Positions 8,934 to 19,668 of a stretch of 64,000 bases of DNA are shown here, one piece after another. The translations under genes were made by a program, and so were the position numbers. The notes beneath the pieces were generated by a model. That model saw nothing but the letters and a program-made list of their open reading frames with translations. It searched no databases and was not told the DNA's origin. This stretch comes from DASXQK01 sp963757155 (GTDB lineage Bacteria > Pseudomonadota > Alphaproteobacteria > Dongiales > Dongiaceae). The DNA is taken from assembly GCA_963757155.1 (NCBI GenBank), contig CAVWQS010000021.1:99790-163789 (forward strand). The letters run 5' to 3'. Every line of letters begins with the position of its first letter. Position 1 is the stretch's first letter.

Positions 8934-9854
8934 ATGCATTCAATGTTTTTATCGGCCGCCAACAAGGGCCCAGGATGGCAAAAAGAACCTATCCTGGGAT
9001 TGCTTGGACATAATGTGATCAAAGCCGCCGGACGGCGCTTTCCCGAGGCCAAGCCCGGCGAAATGGCACTGAGTCTCGTTCTGCTCCGCGGCGACGGCGC
9101 CGTCGGATTTTCCCACCGCGGCGATCATCCGGGCTATCCCGCCAGCCTGGTTAAGCTCTTCTTCATGGTTGCAGCCGAGGCATGGCTGGCGGAGGGCCGG
9201 CTGCCCCCCACGCGGGAGCTCCGGGACGCCGTGGCGGCGATGATCGCCTGGTCGAGCAATGACGCCACCTCGATCGTTGTCGACCTGTTGACCCGTACGA
9301 CCAGCGGGCCGGCCCTGCCGCCGGCCGCCCTGGCGCGCTGGCTGGCCCGCCGCCGCATCCTCAGCCGATATTTCGCGGGCTGGCACCGGCCGGAATTCAC
9401 CGGCATCAATCTCGCCCAGAAGACCTGGTATGAGGCCCCCTACGGCCGGGAGCATCAGTCCTGCTTCGGGGTGCCCAACAACCGCAACCGCCTCAGCAGC
9501 GATGCGGTCGCCCGGCTGCTCTTGGCCATTGCCAAGGGCGAAGTCGTCACCCCGCGCCGCAGCCGCGCCATGCTGCGGCTGATGGAGCGATTTCCCGCCC
9601 AGGTCGATCGCAAGAACCCCTGGAATCAGGTCATCGGATTCCTGGGCGAAGGTTTGCCGGGGGATGCGCGGGTCTGGTCGAAGGCGGGGTGGAGCAGCAC
9701 GACGAGACATGACTCGGCGATCGTCGAGCTGGCCGGCGGCACGCGCTTCATCCTGGTCGTCATGACCTATGGCGCCGCTCTGGCGGCCAACCGGCAGTTG
9801 CTGCCTTTCATCGCGCGGCAGGTGGCAGGCGGGGTGCAGAAGCTTCGGGGGTAG
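8934..9854 (+). CDS. Serine hydrolase of the class A beta-lactamase fold
   Basis: A 306-residue protein with the three active-site elements of the beta-lactamase/transpeptidase fold in order: S71-L-V-K74 (SxxK), S108-N-D110 (SxN-like) and a KAG box (SKAGWSSTTR, about residue 248) where class A enzymes have KTG. No clear signal peptide is seen, unlike true periplasmic beta-lactamases. It is transcribed divergently from oppA. It could be a peptidase or an amidase-like hydrolase acting on peptides or cell-wall material; antibiotic resistance should not be inferred. Confidence 0.72.
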   Translation: MHSMFLSAANKGPGWQKEPILGLLGHNVIKAAGRRFPEAKPGEMALSLVLLRGDGAVGFSHRGDHPGYPASLVKLFFMVAAEAWLAEGRLPPTRELRDAVAAMIAWSSNDATSIVVDLLTRTTSGPALPPAALARWLARRRILSRYFAGWHRPEFTGINLAQKTWYEAPYGREHQSCFGVPNNRNRLSSDAVARLLLAIAKGEVVTPRRSRAMLRLMERFPAQVDRKNPWNQVIGFLGEGLPGDARVWSKAGWSSTTRHDSAIVELAGGTRFILVVMTYGAALAANRQLLPFIARQVAGGVQKLRG

Positions 9855-10186
9855 CCGACAAGGCTGCTTCACGTCGGTCCGGTAACGGCCGACAAGCCCC
9901 ACTTTCTCGACGCTGGCGCGGCCCACCGGGAGGCGGCGGCCGCCTTGAGGAGCTCGAGCTCGAGGCGGCCCCTGGGCGCGGTCTGCAGCCTTCGCAATTT
10001 TACACGGGTTAGCAGGGATTTTCGTGAAATTGGGGGTACCGAGCTTATTTGGGATCGCTAGGACATTGCGAGTCTGAGCCAGGCATGGCTCTCCAGAATG
10101 AAAGGGCAAGGTTCATGTCGAATTCTGGCAACGTCTGCTTCCCATCGCCTTCGGCTTCCTGGTCCCCGGCGGCGGTAAATAGACAA
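9855..10186. other. Gene-free stretch
   Basis: Between the serine hydrolase stop and the DUF2147 start I see one hairpin (9940-9968) and nothing else that I can name. An in-frame ATG at 10115 could lengthen the downstream gene, but it would bury its signal peptide. Confidence 0.5.
9940..9968 (+). terminator. Hairpin after the serine hydrolase gene, possible terminator
   Basis: Arms CCGCCTTGAG and CTCGAGGCGG pair over 10 bases with one wobble and a nine-base loop, about 85 bases after the stop at 9854. There is no clear T tract, so termination is only possible. Confidence 0.3.
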
Positions 10187-10648
10187 ATGACTCGCTTCAA
10201 GCAGCGGCGCGTTCTGGCGGTCATAATGGCGATCCTAATCCCTGTCTTCCCACTAAGTTCTGTGAAGGCAACCGAGGTCGGTAGTCCGGTTGGATATTGG
10301 CTGACAGAAAGCGGGGATGGGGTGATAGAGATTACTCGATGTGAAAACGCGCTATGCGGGCATATCGTTGGTATTGACCGCGCAGCTGATGCGCCCATTC
10401 CGACTGATGTGCATGGTAGGCCAGAATGCGGTCTGACCATCATTGAGCACGAGGTCCCGACCTCCCGTGGGCTTTGGACCGGGTCGATCACCGACCCGAG
10501 GGATGGAACTACCTACGGAGCCGACCTGTGGCTTGACAATGCTGATCGGCTTCACGTTCGCGGCTACCTGGGCATCCCCCTCTTCGGACAGACCCAAACC
10601 TGGACACGGTATGCCGGTCAACTATCCGACGGATGCCGTTTTGGCTAG
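10187..10648 (+). CDS. DUF2147 family exported protein
   Basis: A 153-residue protein with a signal peptide (MTRFKQRRVLAVIMAILIPV) and a DUF2147 beta-rich domain, recognisable from the opening GYWLTESGDGVIEITRCENA, the LCGHIVGI segment and the closing LGIPLFGQTQTWTR. DUF2147 proteins are small periplasmic proteins of unknown function. The start at 10187 is chosen to begin at the signal peptide, although no strong ribosome site precedes it. Base use looks slightly less G+C-rich than its neighbours. Confidence 0.75.
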   Translation: MTRFKQRRVLAVIMAILIPVFPLSSVKATEVGSPVGYWLTESGDGVIEITRCENALCGHIVGIDRAADAPIPTDVHGRPECGLTIIEHEVPTSRGLWTGSITDPRDGTTYGADLWLDNADRLHVRGYLGIPLFGQTQTWTRYAGQLSDGCRFG

Positions 10649-10700
10649 ACGCGGTCCGAGGACGGGGCCAGCCGGCCTGCACCGAACTGGCGAGACCTAG

Positions 10701-13700
10701 CTACTCCGCCGCGGTCTGCCTCACCGCCGGCGCGCGGAAGGCGGTCAGGAGCTCTTCCTGGCGTTTGGCCACCTTGTCGAGATGGGCCTGCTTCACATGG
10801 CCATAGCCGCGGATCTGCTCGGGGAGGCTTGCCAAGGCCACGGCGGTGCGATGGCGGTCGTGGTCGAGCTTGCCCAGGATCTCCTCGATCAAGGCTTCGT
10901 AATCCGTGATGAGCCGGCGCTCGATCCGGCGCTCCGCCGTGCGGCCGAAGGGATCGAGGGCCGTGCCGCGCAGGAATTTCAGCCGCGCCAGCAGGCCGAA
11001 GGCCTTCATCATCCAGGGCCCGTAGGTCTTCTTGATCGGCTTGCCGTTGTCGGGATCGCGCGGGTTCAGCAGCGGCGGGGCGAGGTGGAATTCGAGCTTG
11101 TAGTCGCCTTCGAAATGCCGCTCCAGCGCCTCGCGGAAGCTGCCGTCGGTATAGAGCCGCGCCACCTCGTATTCGTCCTTATAGGCGAGGAGCTTGAAGT
11201 AGTACCGCGCCACCGCCTCGGCGAGGCCGGTAAGGCCCGGTGTGCGCTCCGCCTCGGCGCGCTGGACGCGCTCGACCAGATCGCGGTAGCGCTTGGCATA
11301 GGCGCCATCCTGATAGCCGGTGAGGAACTCGCTGCGCTTGGCGACGATCTCCGGAAGTGTGCGGGCAATGGGCTCCGGCTGGCTCTCCGGCGACATCTCC
11401 GTGGCCAGGCGCTCGACGGCGGCCTGGTCATGGGCCGCGCGCCGGCCGAAGAGGAAGGCCCGCTTGTTCGGCTCGGCGGCGACGCCGTTGAGCTCGATCG
11501 CCTGCTCGATGGCCGCGGCGGAGATCGGGATCAGCCCCTTCTGATAGGCGAAGCCCAGCATGAAAAGATTGGTGGCGATGGAATCGCCCAGCAGCGAGGT
11601 GGCGAGCCGCGTGGCGTCCACGAAATCCGTGGCGCCGGGGCCGGTCGCATCGCTGATCATCGTCTTCAGGGTTTCCAACGGGAATTCCAGATCGGGATTG
11701 CGGGTGAAGTCCCCGGTCACCGCCTCATTGGTGTTGATGACCGCGCGGGTCTCGCCCTGGGCGATCTTGGAGAGCCCGTCGAAGGTGGCGGCGACGATGA
11801 TGTCGCAGCCCAGCAGCAGCCGCGCGCCGCCGGCGGCCAGCCGGACGGCATGGATATCCTCGGGGCGTTGGGCGAGGCGGACATGGCTGAAGACGGCACC
11901 GCCCTTCTGCGCCAGCCCGGTCATGTCGAGGATCGAGCAGCCCCGGCCCTCGATATGGGCCGCCATGCCCAGCAGCGCACCGATGGTGACGACCCCGGTG
12001 CCGCCGACGCCGGTGATGAGGATGCCATAGGGATCTTTCAGCTCCGGCAGCACCGGCTCGGGCAGGAGGGCGAAAGGCATATCGCCCGGCTTCGGCTTAT
12101 GCCGGCGCAAGCCGCCGCCATGCACGGTGACGAAGCTGGGGCAGAAGCCGTTGACGCAGGAGAAATCCTTGTTGCAGGTCGATTGGTCGATCGCGCGCTT
12201 GCGCCCGAACTCGGTCTCCAGGGGAATGACCGAGAGGCAATTGGAGGCGGTGCCGCAATCGCCGCAGCCCTCGCAGACCAGCTCGTTGATGAAGACCCGC
12301 TTCGCCGGATCCTCCATCAGCCCGCGCTTGCGCCGCCGGCGCTTCTCCGCCGCGCAGGTCTGGTCGTAGACGATGGCCGTGACGCCCGGCGTCTCGCGCA
12401 TCTCGCGCTGGACATGGTCCAGCCGGTCGCGGTGGAAGACCTCGACCTCGGCCGGGAAGGCGCCCGATGTCGGATATTTCTCCGGTTCGTCGGTGACGAT
12501 GGCGATCTTGCCCACGCCCTCGGCGCGGAGCTGATTGGCGACGATGGGCACGTCCAGCGGCCCATCCACCGGCTGGCCGCCGGTCATGGCCACGGCGTCG
12601 TTGTAGAGCAGCTTGTAGGTGATGTTCACATTGGCGGCCACGGCGGCGCGGATCGCCAGGCTGCCGGAATGGTAATAGGTGCCGTCGCCCAGATTCTGGA
12701 AGACATGGGGCGTCTTGCTGAAGGGTGCCTGGCCCAGCCAGGTCGCCCCTTCGCCGCCCATCTGGGTGAAGCTCTGGGTGTCGCGGTCCATCCACTGCGC
12801 CATGAAATGGCAGCCGATGCCGGCCAGCGCCCGGCTGCCCTCGGGCACCTTGGTGGAGGTGTTGTGCGGGCAGCCCGAGCAGAAATAGGCGATGCGGCGG
12901 ATGGGCGCCTTGAAATTGGCCAGCGAGCGCTCCTTGGCCTCGAGGAAGGCCAGGCGCTGCTCGATGCGGGGGCTGGTGTAGAAGCGGGCGATGCGCTTGG
13001 CGATGACGCGGGCGATCCGCGCCGGGGTCAGCTCGTCGGCCGAGGGCAGGATCCATTCGCCGGATTCATCGAACTTGCCGATGACCCGCGGCCGCACCTT
13101 CTCGTTCCAGTTATAGAGCTGCTCCTTCAGCTGGTTCTCCACCAGCGCGCGCTTCTCCTCGACGACCAGGATCTCCTCGAGGCCTTCGGCAAAGTGGCGG
13201 ATGCCGTCGCGCTCCAGCGGCCAGGTCATGCCGACCTTGAAGACGGTGAGGCCGATCTCCGCCGCATGGGCGTCGTCGATGCCGAGATCGTCGAGGGCCT
13301 GGCGGACGTCGAGATAGGATTTCCCGCAGGTGACGATGCCGAAGCGCCGGCGCGGGCTGTCCATGACGATGCGGTTCAGCTTGTTCGCCCGCGCGAAGGC
13401 CAGGGCCGCATAGAGCTTGTATTTATGCAGGCGCATCTCCTGCTCCAGCGCCTGGGCGGAGGCGAAGGAGGATTGCGGCCAGCGGATGTTGAGACCCTCC
13501 GGCGGCATCTCGAAATCCTCGGGGATCTTGATCTCGATGCGATGCGGGTCGACGTAGCACGACGCCGTGCTGTCGACGGTCTCGGCCACGACCTTGAAGG
13601 CGGTCCAGCAGCCGGAGTAGCGCGACAGCGCCCAGCCATAGACCCCGAGATCGAGGAATTCCTGCACGCCCGACGGGTTCAGCACCGGGAATCCCGGCGT

Positions 13701-14193
13701 CCATGAAGGCGTATTCGCTCTGATGGGCCGTGGTCGAGGATTTGCAGGTATGGTCGTCGCCGGCCAGCAACAGCACGCCGCCGTATTTCGCCGTGCCCGC
13801 GAGATTGCCGTGGCGCAGCACATCGCCGCTGCGGTCGACGCCGGGTCCCTTGGCGTACCAGAGGGAGAAGACGCCGTCGTAGTTGGAATCGCCGAAGAGG
13901 TCGAGCTGCTGGGTCCCCCAGACGGCGGTCGCCGCCAGATCCTCGTTCACCCCGGGCTGGAAATGGATGTGGTTGTTCTTGAGGAATTGCTTCGCCTGCC
14001 ACATCGCCAGGTCGACCCCGCCCAGCGGCGAGCCGCGATAGCCCGTGACGTAGCAGGCGGTGTTCTTGCCGGCGGCGAGGTCGCGATGGCGCTGCATCAT
14101 GGGCAGGCGCACCAGCGCCTGGGTCCCGGTGATGAAGACGCGTCCGCTCTCCAGCGCGTATTTGTCGTCGAGCGAGACGGCGGCCAGCGACAT
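10701..14193 (-). CDS. Fused indolepyruvate:ferredoxin oxidoreductase
   Basis: A single-chain 2-oxoacid:ferredoxin oxidoreductase of about 1163 residues. The N-terminal part (SLDDKYALESGRVFITGTQA; YRGSPLGGVDL; QPGVNEDLAATAVWGTQQ) is the pyrimidine/TPP module, followed by a TPP-binding module (with CSGCPHNTST), a ferredoxin-like part (CEGCGDCGTASNCLS; NKDFSCVNGFCPSF) and the gamma-type module (GVGGTGVVTIGALLGMAA). It would oxidise indolepyruvate or other aryl- or branched-chain 2-oxoacids to acyl-CoA. The frame changes at about 13692: ATTCCCGGTG where ATTCCGGTG restores AGIPVLNPSGVQE. The start at 14193 follows GGGAGC. Confidence 0.9.
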
Positions 14194-14392
14194 GAATGCT
14201 CCCGGATTCTTCAATTGCTCCAGGGAAGGTAATGGACCCATGGCCCCGCGGCAATTGACCGCGGGGAAAGCCCCTCAAATCGCAACAAATGGATCAGCAA
14301 GGCTGTCCTTTCGCCAGGGTTTGTCCCCTGCGACGCCCCGGCGAAAGAAAATTGCGCAGCTCCGTTGTCCAGATTTCGATTCGCCGTGATGA

Positions 14393-14421
14393 TTGACTTT
14401 TACGGATTCTACGTATAGGAT
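14393..14421 (+). promoter_or_regulatory. Orphan promoter-like sequence
   Basis: TTGACT at 14393-14398 is followed after 17 bases by TAGGAT (14416-14421); TATAGG overlaps at 14414. It points rightwards into a stretch without a plus-strand gene, towards the paired repeats at 14519-14615. It may drive an untranslated RNA or be chance. Confidence 0.3.
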
Positions 14422-14518
14422 TAAATCTATGATCGCGGTTTCCCGCGCCCGAACCGCGTCGCGGGCTCTCTCCCCACCAGAATTGAAAGCCTGCCGTCGC
14501 CCCGAGAGTCGAGGACGC

Positions 14519-14615
14519 CTGTAAATTCCCTGTAAAAACAGGTCCGGCACCCTCTCCACCGCTCCAGGCAGAGCAGACAGAAACAACTGCAGATTCCCTG
14601 CAGAAGCAGTTCCGG
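14519..14615. repeat. Two 29-nt repeats with matched changes in their arms
   Basis: Copies at 14519-14547 and 14587-14615 share the pattern CTGyAxATTCCCTGyAxAAxCAGxTCCGG. Where copy 1 has CTGTA, CTGTA and ACAG, copy 2 has CTGCA, CTGCA and GCAG, so the potential CTGY/RCAG pairing is kept in both. They lie in the gene-free stretch between the indolepyruvate oxidoreductase start and the acyl-CoA ligase stop. Function unknown; an interspersed repeat family is likely. Confidence 0.5.
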
Positions 14616-14629
14616 AAGCCCCGCGCAGG

Positions 14630-16418
14630 TCACCGATAGAGATCCTCCAGCACCGTCGCCATAGCGCTCCCGGATCTTGTGCCGGCGGATCTTGAGGGAG
14701 GCCGTCATCATGGCGTTCTCCGTGGTGAAGGGCTCGGCGGCGATGGCGAAGCGCCTGATGCGCTCGATGGCGGAAAGCCCTGCATTGACCCGGTCGACCG
14801 CGGCGGCCAGGGCCTGGCGGAAGTCGCTGTCCTCGGCCAGCGCGGCGAGGGTGGCCTGCTTTCCCCGCGCGGCGGCCCAGGCGGCGGCGAATTCCTCATC
14901 GGGGACCAGGAGGGCCACGATATGCGGGTGGCGGTCGCCATGGACCATGGCCTGGTTGATCTCCGGCTGCAGCACCAGCATGCCTTCGATCCGGGCCGGC
15001 GAGACATTGTCGCCGCCCGACAGCACGATGATGTCCCGCTTGCGGTCGGTGATCGTCAGATAGCCCTCGGCATCGAGGCTGCCGACATCGCCGGTATGGA
15101 GCCAGCCCTCGCGGATCGCCGCCGCGGTGGCGGCCTCCTCGCGCCAATAGCCTTTCATCACCGCCTCGGAGCGCACCAGGATCTCGCCATCCCCAGCGAT
15201 CCTGACCTCGACCCCCGCCAGCGCCGGGCCCACCGTCGCGATCCTGATCCGGCGCGGCGGATTGGCGCTGATCACCGGCGAGGCCTCGGTCTGGCCGTAG
15301 CCCTGGAGCAGCGGCACGCCGAGAGCGAGGAAGAAGAGCCCGATCTCCTGATTGAGGGCGGCCCCGCCGGAGACCCAGGCCTTGAGCCGGCCGCCGAAGC
15401 GCCGCCTGACCTTGCGGCGCACGGTGACCTCGGCCAGCAGATCCCGGAAGCGCTCGCCGAGGCCGAGGGATTCCCCGCGGCATCGCTTGCGCCCCAAAGT
15501 GACGGCCATGTCGAACATTCGGCGCTGCAGCGGCGAAGCCTTGGCGATGCCGCGCAGGATGCGCTGATGCATCGCCTCGTAGAGCCGTGGCACGGCGGTC
15601 ATGATGGTGGGCCGCGCCTCGGCCATGTTCTCCGAGAGCTTCTCGATGCTCTCGGCGTAATAGATCTGGGCGCCGATGCTGATGGGGAAGAGCTGGCCGA
15701 CCGTATGCTCATAGGAATGGGAGAGGGGCAGGAAGCAGAGGAAGACCTCGTCGCCGACGCCCAGCTCCTTCAGCAGGTGATAGGCCCCCCGGCAATTGCA
15801 CAGGATGGAGCCGTGGGTCAGCATCACCCCCTTGGGCGTGCCGCCGGTGCCCGAGGTGTAGATGAAGCAGGCGACATCGGCGCGGGTCAGGCGCGCGGTG
15901 ATGGAATCGATGCTCTCCGTGCCCTCGGCCGGGGTTGCGGCCTGGGCCTCCTGCCAGGTGATCACCCGCTTGCCGATGCGCTGGGCCAGCGCCAGCTCGT
16001 CGATGGTGACGATGAAGCCCAGCTCATGCGCCTCGAGGGCGGCGGGCAGCACCCGATCGGCCATGGCCTTGGTCGAGAGGATGACGCCCTTCGCCCCGCT
16101 ATGGGTCAGGACATGGCGATGGTCCGAGGGCGTGTTGGTGGTGAAGGCCGGCACGCTGACGCCGCCCGCCGCCATGATGGCGAGATCGGCGATGGCCCAT
16201 TCCGGGCGGTTCTCGGCGACCAGGGCGACCCGGTCGCCGGGTGTGACGCCCAGGGCCTGCAGCCCGCGAGCGAGACGGCGGACCACCGCCGCCACCTCCT
16301 CATAGGAACGCGATTGCCAGCGCCCCGCCTGCTTCGACCAGAGGAAGGGACGGCTTCCCATCCGCGCGGCCTGGGCGAAAAACATGGCCGGCAGGCTTTG
16401 CCATTTGTCTGCTTCCAT
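14630..16418 (-). CDS. Long-chain acyl-CoA ligase (AMP-dependent synthetase)
   Basis: An adenylate-forming enzyme of about 595 residues with the P-loop-like YTSGTGGTPKGVMLTH, the A5 motif QGYGQTEASPVIS and the A7/A8 region LHTGDVGSLDAEGYLTITDRK. It resembles FadD15/long-chain fatty acyl-CoA synthetases of the AMP-forming group and would activate a fatty acid to its CoA ester at the inner face of the membrane. An extra G near 14653 (GACGGTGCTGG for GACGTGCTGG) runs the frame on into noncoding DNA; the corrected C-terminus is YGDVLEDLYR with the stop at 14630. Divergent from pepF. Confidence 0.88.
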
Positions 16419-16532
16419 CGACTCCCCCCGGCATGCGGCGGCGCTTGGCGCAGGCCTCTCTCCAGCCTATATCCTGGCAAGCCTCATACTCTGCCCGAAA
16501 TCGTCTTGCCACCCCAGCACAGGAAACCTTTC

Positions 16533-18308
16533 ATGGACAACCCCGCCAGCTCGGATCTCGGTTCGCTTCCGCAATGGAACCTGGGCGACCTCTATGAGAG
16601 CCCCAAGGCGCCCAGCATCGACAGCGACCTCGCCCGGGCGGCGGCGGAATCCAAGGAACTGGCCAAGCGCTTCCAGGGCAAGCTCGCCGGCCTCGACGGC
16701 GAGGAGCTGGCCGAGGCGGTCAAGGCCTATGAGGCGCTGCAGGATGTCCTGGGAAAGGTCGGCAGCTACGCCCAGCTCGTCTATGCCGGCAATATGAGCG
16801 ATCCGGAGAACGGCCGCTTCTACCAGACGATCCAGGAGCGCATCACCGACATATCAGCCGAAACCATCTTCTTCACCCTCGAGATCAATCGCATCGACGA
16901 CAAGGCGCTGGAGAAGAAGCTGAAGACGCCCGCGCTCGCGCGCTACCGGCCCTGGTTCGAGGCGGTGCGCAGCTTCCGCCCGCATCAGCTCTCCGACGAG
17001 GCCGAGCGGCTGCTGCACGATAAATCGGTGGTCGGGCGCGCGGCCTGGAACCGGCTCTTCGACGAGAGCATCGCCGCCATGCGCCTGCCTCTCGAGGGCA
17101 AGGAGATGACGGTCGACCAGGTGCTGAACCTGCTGACAAACCGCGACGGCGCCAAGCGCAAGGCGGCGGCCAAGGCCATCGGCGCCGGGCTCGGGGCCCA
17201 TGCCGCCACCTCCGCCCTCATCACCAATACGCTGGCCAAGGACAAGGAGATCGAGGATCGCTGGCGCGGCTTTGCGCGACCGGTCAGCTCGCGCAATCTC
17301 GCCAATCAGGTCGAGGACGAGGTGGTCGACGCACTCGTGTCGGCGGTGACCGCCGCCTATCCCCGGCTCGCCCATCGCTACTACAAGATCAAGGCCGGCT
17401 GGTTCGGCTCGGACCATCTCGACTACTGGGACCGCAACGCGCCCTTGCCGGAGGATTCCGACCGCAAGATTCCCTGGGAGGAGGCCAAGGAGATCGTGCT
17501 CGGCGCCTATGCCGCCTTCTCGCCGGAGCTGGCCGCCGTCGGCAAGCGCTTCTTCGACCAGGGCTGGATCGATGCCCCGGCGCGTCCGGGCAAGGCCCCC
17601 GGGGCCTTCGCCCATCCCGTCACGCCGAGCGCCCATCCCTATATCCTGCTGAATTACTACGGCCGCACCCGGGATGTGATGACCTTGGCCCATGAGCTGG
17701 GCCATGGGGTGCATCAGGTGCTGGCGGGCCCTCAGGGCGCGCTGCTCGCCGACACGCCGCTGACCCTGGCCGAGACGGCGTCGGTCTTCGGGGAGATGCT
17801 GACCTTCCGTGCCTTGCTCGCCCGGGAGAAGGATCCCAAGCGCCGGCGCATCCTCATCGCCGGCAAGGTCGAGGACATGCTGAACACGGTGGTGCGCCAG
17901 ATCGCCTTCCATCAGTTCGAGACCAGGCTCCACGACCAGCGCCGCAAGAGCGAGCTGCCGGCCGAGGAGATCGGCGAGATCTGGCTGGAGACCCAGAAGG
18001 CGAGCCTGGGACCGGCGCTACGCTTCGACGACGACTACAGGATCTTCTGGTCCTACATCCCCCACTTCATCCATTCGCCCTTCTACGTCTATGCCTATGC
18101 CTTCGGCGATTGCCTGGTGAACTCGCTCTACGCCGCCTATCAGGCCCAGCCGAAAGGCTTCGCCAAGAAATATCTCGACATGCTGGCCGCCGGCGGCAGC
18201 AAGCGCCACAAGCAGCTGCTGGCGCCCTTCGGTCTCGATGCCGCCGATCCCAAATTCTGGGACCGGGGCCTCAAGATGATCGAAGGCCTGATCGACGAGC
18301 TGGCATGA
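16533..18308 (+). CDS. pepF: Oligoendopeptidase F-type metallopeptidase (M3B)
   Basis: An intact 591-residue cytoplasmic zinc peptidase. It has the N-terminal helical domain of the M3B branch and the catalytic HELGHGVHQ (about residue 386; HExxH) with the third ligand in the following ETASVFGEM. It cleaves short peptides and could process what the opp importer brings in. The start at 16533 (MDNPASSDLGSLPQW) has AGGAAA upstream. The same frame stays open far upstream, but that part is the shadow of the divergent acyl-CoA ligase. An ABC1 kinase follows after 13 bases. Confidence 0.93.
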   Translation: MDNPASSDLGSLPQWNLGDLYESPKAPSIDSDLARAAAESKELAKRFQGKLAGLDGEELAEAVKAYEALQDVLGKVGSYAQLVYAGNMSDPENGRFYQTIQERITDISAETIFFTLEINRIDDKALEKKLKTPALARYRPWFEAVRSFRPHQLSDEAERLLHDKSVVGRAAWNRLFDESIAAMRLPLEGKEMTVDQVLNLLTNRDGAKRKAAAKAIGAGLGAHAATSALITNTLAKDKEIEDRWRGFARPVSSRNLANQVEDEVVDALVSAVTAAYPRLAHRYYKIKAGWFGSDHLDYWDRNAPLPEDSDRKIPWEEAKEIVLGAYAAFSPELAAVGKRFFDQGWIDAPARPGKAPGAFAHPVTPSAHPYILLNYYGRTRDVMTLAHELGHGVHQVLAGPQGALLADTPLTLAETASVFGEMLTFRALLAREKDPKRRRILIAGKVEDMLNTVVRQIAFHQFETRLHDQRRKSELPAEEIGEIWLETQKASLGPALRFDDDYRIFWSYIPHFIHSPFYVYAYAFGDCLVNSLYAAYQAQPKGFAKKYLDMLAAGGSKRHKQLLAPFGLDAADPKFWDRGLKMIEGLIDELA

Positions 18309-18321
18309 GCAGAAAAACTTC

Positions 18322-19668
18322 GTGAGCGAGCAGGACAATCTGGGGGGCCGCGTCCGGCGCTATGCCCGCGTCGGCGTGGCGGTGGGGGGCCTTGCCGCAC
18401 GCATGGCGGGGCAGCGCTATCTCGGCGTGAAGGTCGATCGCGGGCGCAATGCGGCAGAGCTGGCGGCCGCATTGGGCGGGCTCAAGGGCCCGCTGATGAA
18501 GGTGGCCCAGATCATGTCCACCATCCCCGACGCCCTGCCGAAGGAATATGTCGCCGAGCTCACCCAGCTCCAGGCCGACGCCCCGCCCATGGGCTGGAAT
18601 TTCGTCAAGCGCCGCATGGCGAGCGAGCTCGGACCCCAGTGGCAGAAGCGTTTCCAGAGCTTCGAGCACGAGGCCGCGGCGGCAGCGAGCCTGGGCCAGG
18701 TCCATCGCGCCACCGGCCATGACGAGGCGCTGCTCGCCTGCAAGCTGCAATATCCCGATATGCAGTCGGCCGTGGAGGCGGACCTTCGCCAGCTCCGGCT
18801 GATCTTCTCCATCTACGAGCGCTACGACAAGGCGATCGTCACCGACCAGATCCATGCCGAGATCGCCGCGCGACTGCGCGAGGAGCTCGACTATGGCCTC
18901 GAGGCCCGACATATGGGGCTCTACGGCGCCATGCTGGGCAAGGAGCCTGGGGTCCATGTGCCGGAGACGGTGCCGGAGCTATCGACCGGACGCCTCCTCA
19001 CCATGAACTGGCTGCAAGGCACGCCGCTGCTGCCTTTCATCAAGGCGCATGGCGATCAGGCGATGCGCGACAAGATCGCTTACAACATGTTCCGCGCCTG
19101 GTATGTGCCCTTCTATTTCTACGGCATCATCCATGGCGATCCGCATCTGGGCAACTACACCATGCGGCCGGACGGCACCGTCAATCTTCTGGATTTCGGC
19201 TGCATCCGCATCTTCCAGGCCCGCTTCGTGAAGGGTGTCATCGATCTCTATCACGCGCTGCTGAACCAGGATCACGAGCTCGCCGTTCATGCCTACGAAT
19301 CCTGGGGCTTCAAGGATTTGTCGCGCGAGACCATCGACGTGCTGAACCGCTGGGCGCATTTCATCTATGCGCCGCTGCTGGAGGATCGCACGCGCCGCAT
19401 CCAGGAAACCGCCTCCGGCGTCTATGGCCGCGAGGTAGCGGAAGGCGTGCATGCCGATCTACGCCGCCTCGGCCCCGTGAAGCCGCCGCGCGAATTCGTC
19501 TTCATGGACCGCGCCGCCATCGGCCTGGGCTCGGTGTTCCTCCACCTCGGTGCCGAGATCAACTGGTACCGCCTGTTCCAAGAGCTGATCGAAGGCTTCG
19601 ATGTCGCCGCGCTCGAGCGCCGGCAGAAGAAGCTGCTGAAGCAGATGGGGGTCAAGACCCAGGCTTGA
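18322..19668 (+). CDS. ABC1/UbiB-family atypical kinase
   Basis: A 448-residue AarF/ABC1/UbiB-like protein. The KxGQ-type motif appears as LMKVAQIMSTIPDALP, followed by an Ala-rich loop (AAAASLGQVHRA) and the kinase core with IIHGDPHLGNYTM and LLDFGCIRIF (DFG equivalent). Family members support ubiquinone synthesis or quinone/lipid handling through an atypical ATPase. It begins at a GTG (18322) 13 bases after pepF, so the two are probably co-transcribed. Its end overlaps the convergent AraC gene by 17 bases. Confidence 0.9.
   Translation: MSEQDNLGGRVRRYARVGVAVGGLAARMAGQRYLGVKVDRGRNAAELAAALGGLKGPLMKVAQIMSTIPDALPKEYVAELTQLQADAPPMGWNFVKRRMASELGPQWQKRFQSFEHEAAAAASLGQVHRATGHDEALLACKLQYPDMQSAVEADLRQLRLIFSIYERYDKAIVTDQIHAEIAARLREELDYGLEARHMGLYGAMLGKEPGVHVPETVPELSTGRLLTMNWLQGTPLLPFIKAHGDQAMRDKIAYNMFRAWYVPFYFYGIIHGDPHLGNYTMRPDGTVNLLDFGCIRIFQARFVKGVIDLYHALLNQDHELAVHAYESWGFKDLSRETIDVLNRWAHFIYAPLLEDRTRRIQETASGVYGREVAEGVHADLRRLGPVKPPREFVFMDRAAIGLGSVFLHLGAEINWYRLFQELIEGFDVAALERRQKKLLKQMGVKTQA

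Noticed and set aside
8934..9854. Antibiotic-resistance class A beta-lactamase
   Set aside because: The fold motifs are present but the KTG box is KAG and no signal peptide is seen; a resistance role is not supported.
10782..13706. A 974-codon open frame on the plus strand opposite the indolepyruvate oxidoreductase
   Set aside because: It is the antisense shadow of a highly G+C-biased gene; the minus strand carries all the cofactor motifs and the plus frame has no recognisable domain.
14679..16532. A 600-codon extension upstream of oligoendopeptidase F in the same frame
   Set aside because: It runs antisense to the acyl-CoA ligase, and the peptidase family begins at 16533 behind a ribosome site.
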